Of a stretch of 58,635 bases of DNA, positions 58,289 to 58,635 are shown piece after piece. The first letter of the stretch is position 1, and every line of letters starts with the position of its first letter. A model generated the notes under the pieces. That model was given only the letters and a program-made list of their open reading frames with translations. It did not search any database and was not told the origin of the DNA. Both the position numbers and the translations under genes were made by a program. The DNA is from Gnetum montanum (Eukaryota > Streptophyta > Gnetopsida > Gnetales > Gnetaceae): NCBI GenBank assembly GCA_015680685.1, contig MNCI01007719.1:82253-140887 (forward strand), written 5' to 3'.

Positions 58289-58635
58289 TTAGAATTGGAG
58301 GTATCCCCCATAACTAATCAATTGAGGATGACAAGGATTAATAAATGGACGATGAGTATCCTTGCATGCTTGATTATAATAAGCATAGCAGGGCACTTTA
58401 TACAATGTAGTTCCTAGATAACGAGTTGATCCACTATGATGTTGGTGACCGTTAGATGGTATGCAAGGATTAGGATGATGCCTCCCATGGTTTTGTTCAT
58501 TGGGCCTTATGGTTGTTGGAGCATTAGTTGGTGGCCCTGATGAAGTTGCATGAGGCATTGGGTTCGAAGGTAAGGGTGCACCACAGGGTTGGACTTGTGC
58601 TGGGTTGGAAGGTGCAGTGGCCTCAAAATTGTGTT
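58289..58635 (-). pseudogene. gag: C-terminal part of Gag, element 5 (runs off the window)
   Basis: The Pro/His/Asn-rich C-terminus reads MPHATSSGPPTNAP, then NPCIPSNGHQHHSGS and finally ISYGGYLQF. It aligns with element 1 Gag residues encoded at about 1294-978 (MPHVTLSRPP, CIPSYSHKYHSGS, FSYGGYPPF). The rest of gag and the 5' LTR lie beyond the window. Confidence 0.75.

Larger units (their letters stand above)
52473..58635 (-). mobile_element. Athila-like element 5, gag plus ORF3 without pol (partial)
   Basis: 3' LTR (52473-53383), polypurine tract (53384-53395), ORF3 (56344-53556), leader with acceptor, internal promoter (56905-56811), conserved non-coding region with hairpin, and the C-terminal part of gag running off the window end. 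Gag abuts the non-coding region at the same point as in element 1, so both copies descend from one pol-less ancestor. Its LTR groups with element 1 apart from the U3 palindromes. Confidence 0.85.

Overview
This is nuclear DNA from a land plant with a large, repeat-rich genome. Every strong signal is plant-type: Ty3/gypsy elements of the Athila and Tat kinds, a tRNA-Asp primer site, a LINE, a Helitron relic, tRNA-derived SINEs and one phytocystatin-like exon. A gymnosperm would fit, but the sequence alone does not prove it. Nearly everything is transposon sequence carrying stops and frameshifts. There is no operon, CRISPR array or RNA gene.

Layout. Bases 1-3970: Athila-like element 1 (minus strand, gag plus 5' LTR, cut by the window edge). 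4303-5151: solo LTR on the plus strand with perfect 5-bp target duplications. 6942-7751 and 16157-17229: one LINE (minus strand), split by a Tat-like LTR element on the plus strand (7752-16156). 17230-36221: Athila-like element 2 (minus strand, gag-pro-pol plus a third ORF). Element 3 (26027-32745, gag-pro only) is nested inside its gag-pro region. 36659-46331: element 4 (gag-pro-pol, third ORF deleted). 46690-48100: Helitron replicase relic. 48180-52130: low-copy sequence holding the cystatin exon and a SINE. 52130-52472: a second LINE fragment, cut by element 5 (52473 to the window end; gag, third ORF, no pol).

The Athila-like elements share an unusual plan. On the minus strand it reads: LTR, tRNA-Asp PBS, gag(-pro-pol), an internal copy of the polypurine tract, about 1.3 kb of conserved non-coding sequence with a covarying hairpin, then in elements 2 and 5 an internal promoter made of palindromes and a TATA box. 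This is followed by a leader with a splice branch point and acceptor placed directly on an ATG, a coiled-coil third ORF (ORF3), the 3' polypurine tract and the LTR.

The LTR promoter (U3) has the same palindromes-plus-TATA design. The palindrome sequence differs between elements, yet it matches between the LTR and the internal promoter of the same element. This apparent two-promoter system, co-evolving within each element, is the most interesting thing in the window. Four single-N positions coincide with collapsed or duplicated assembly joins and should not be read as biology.
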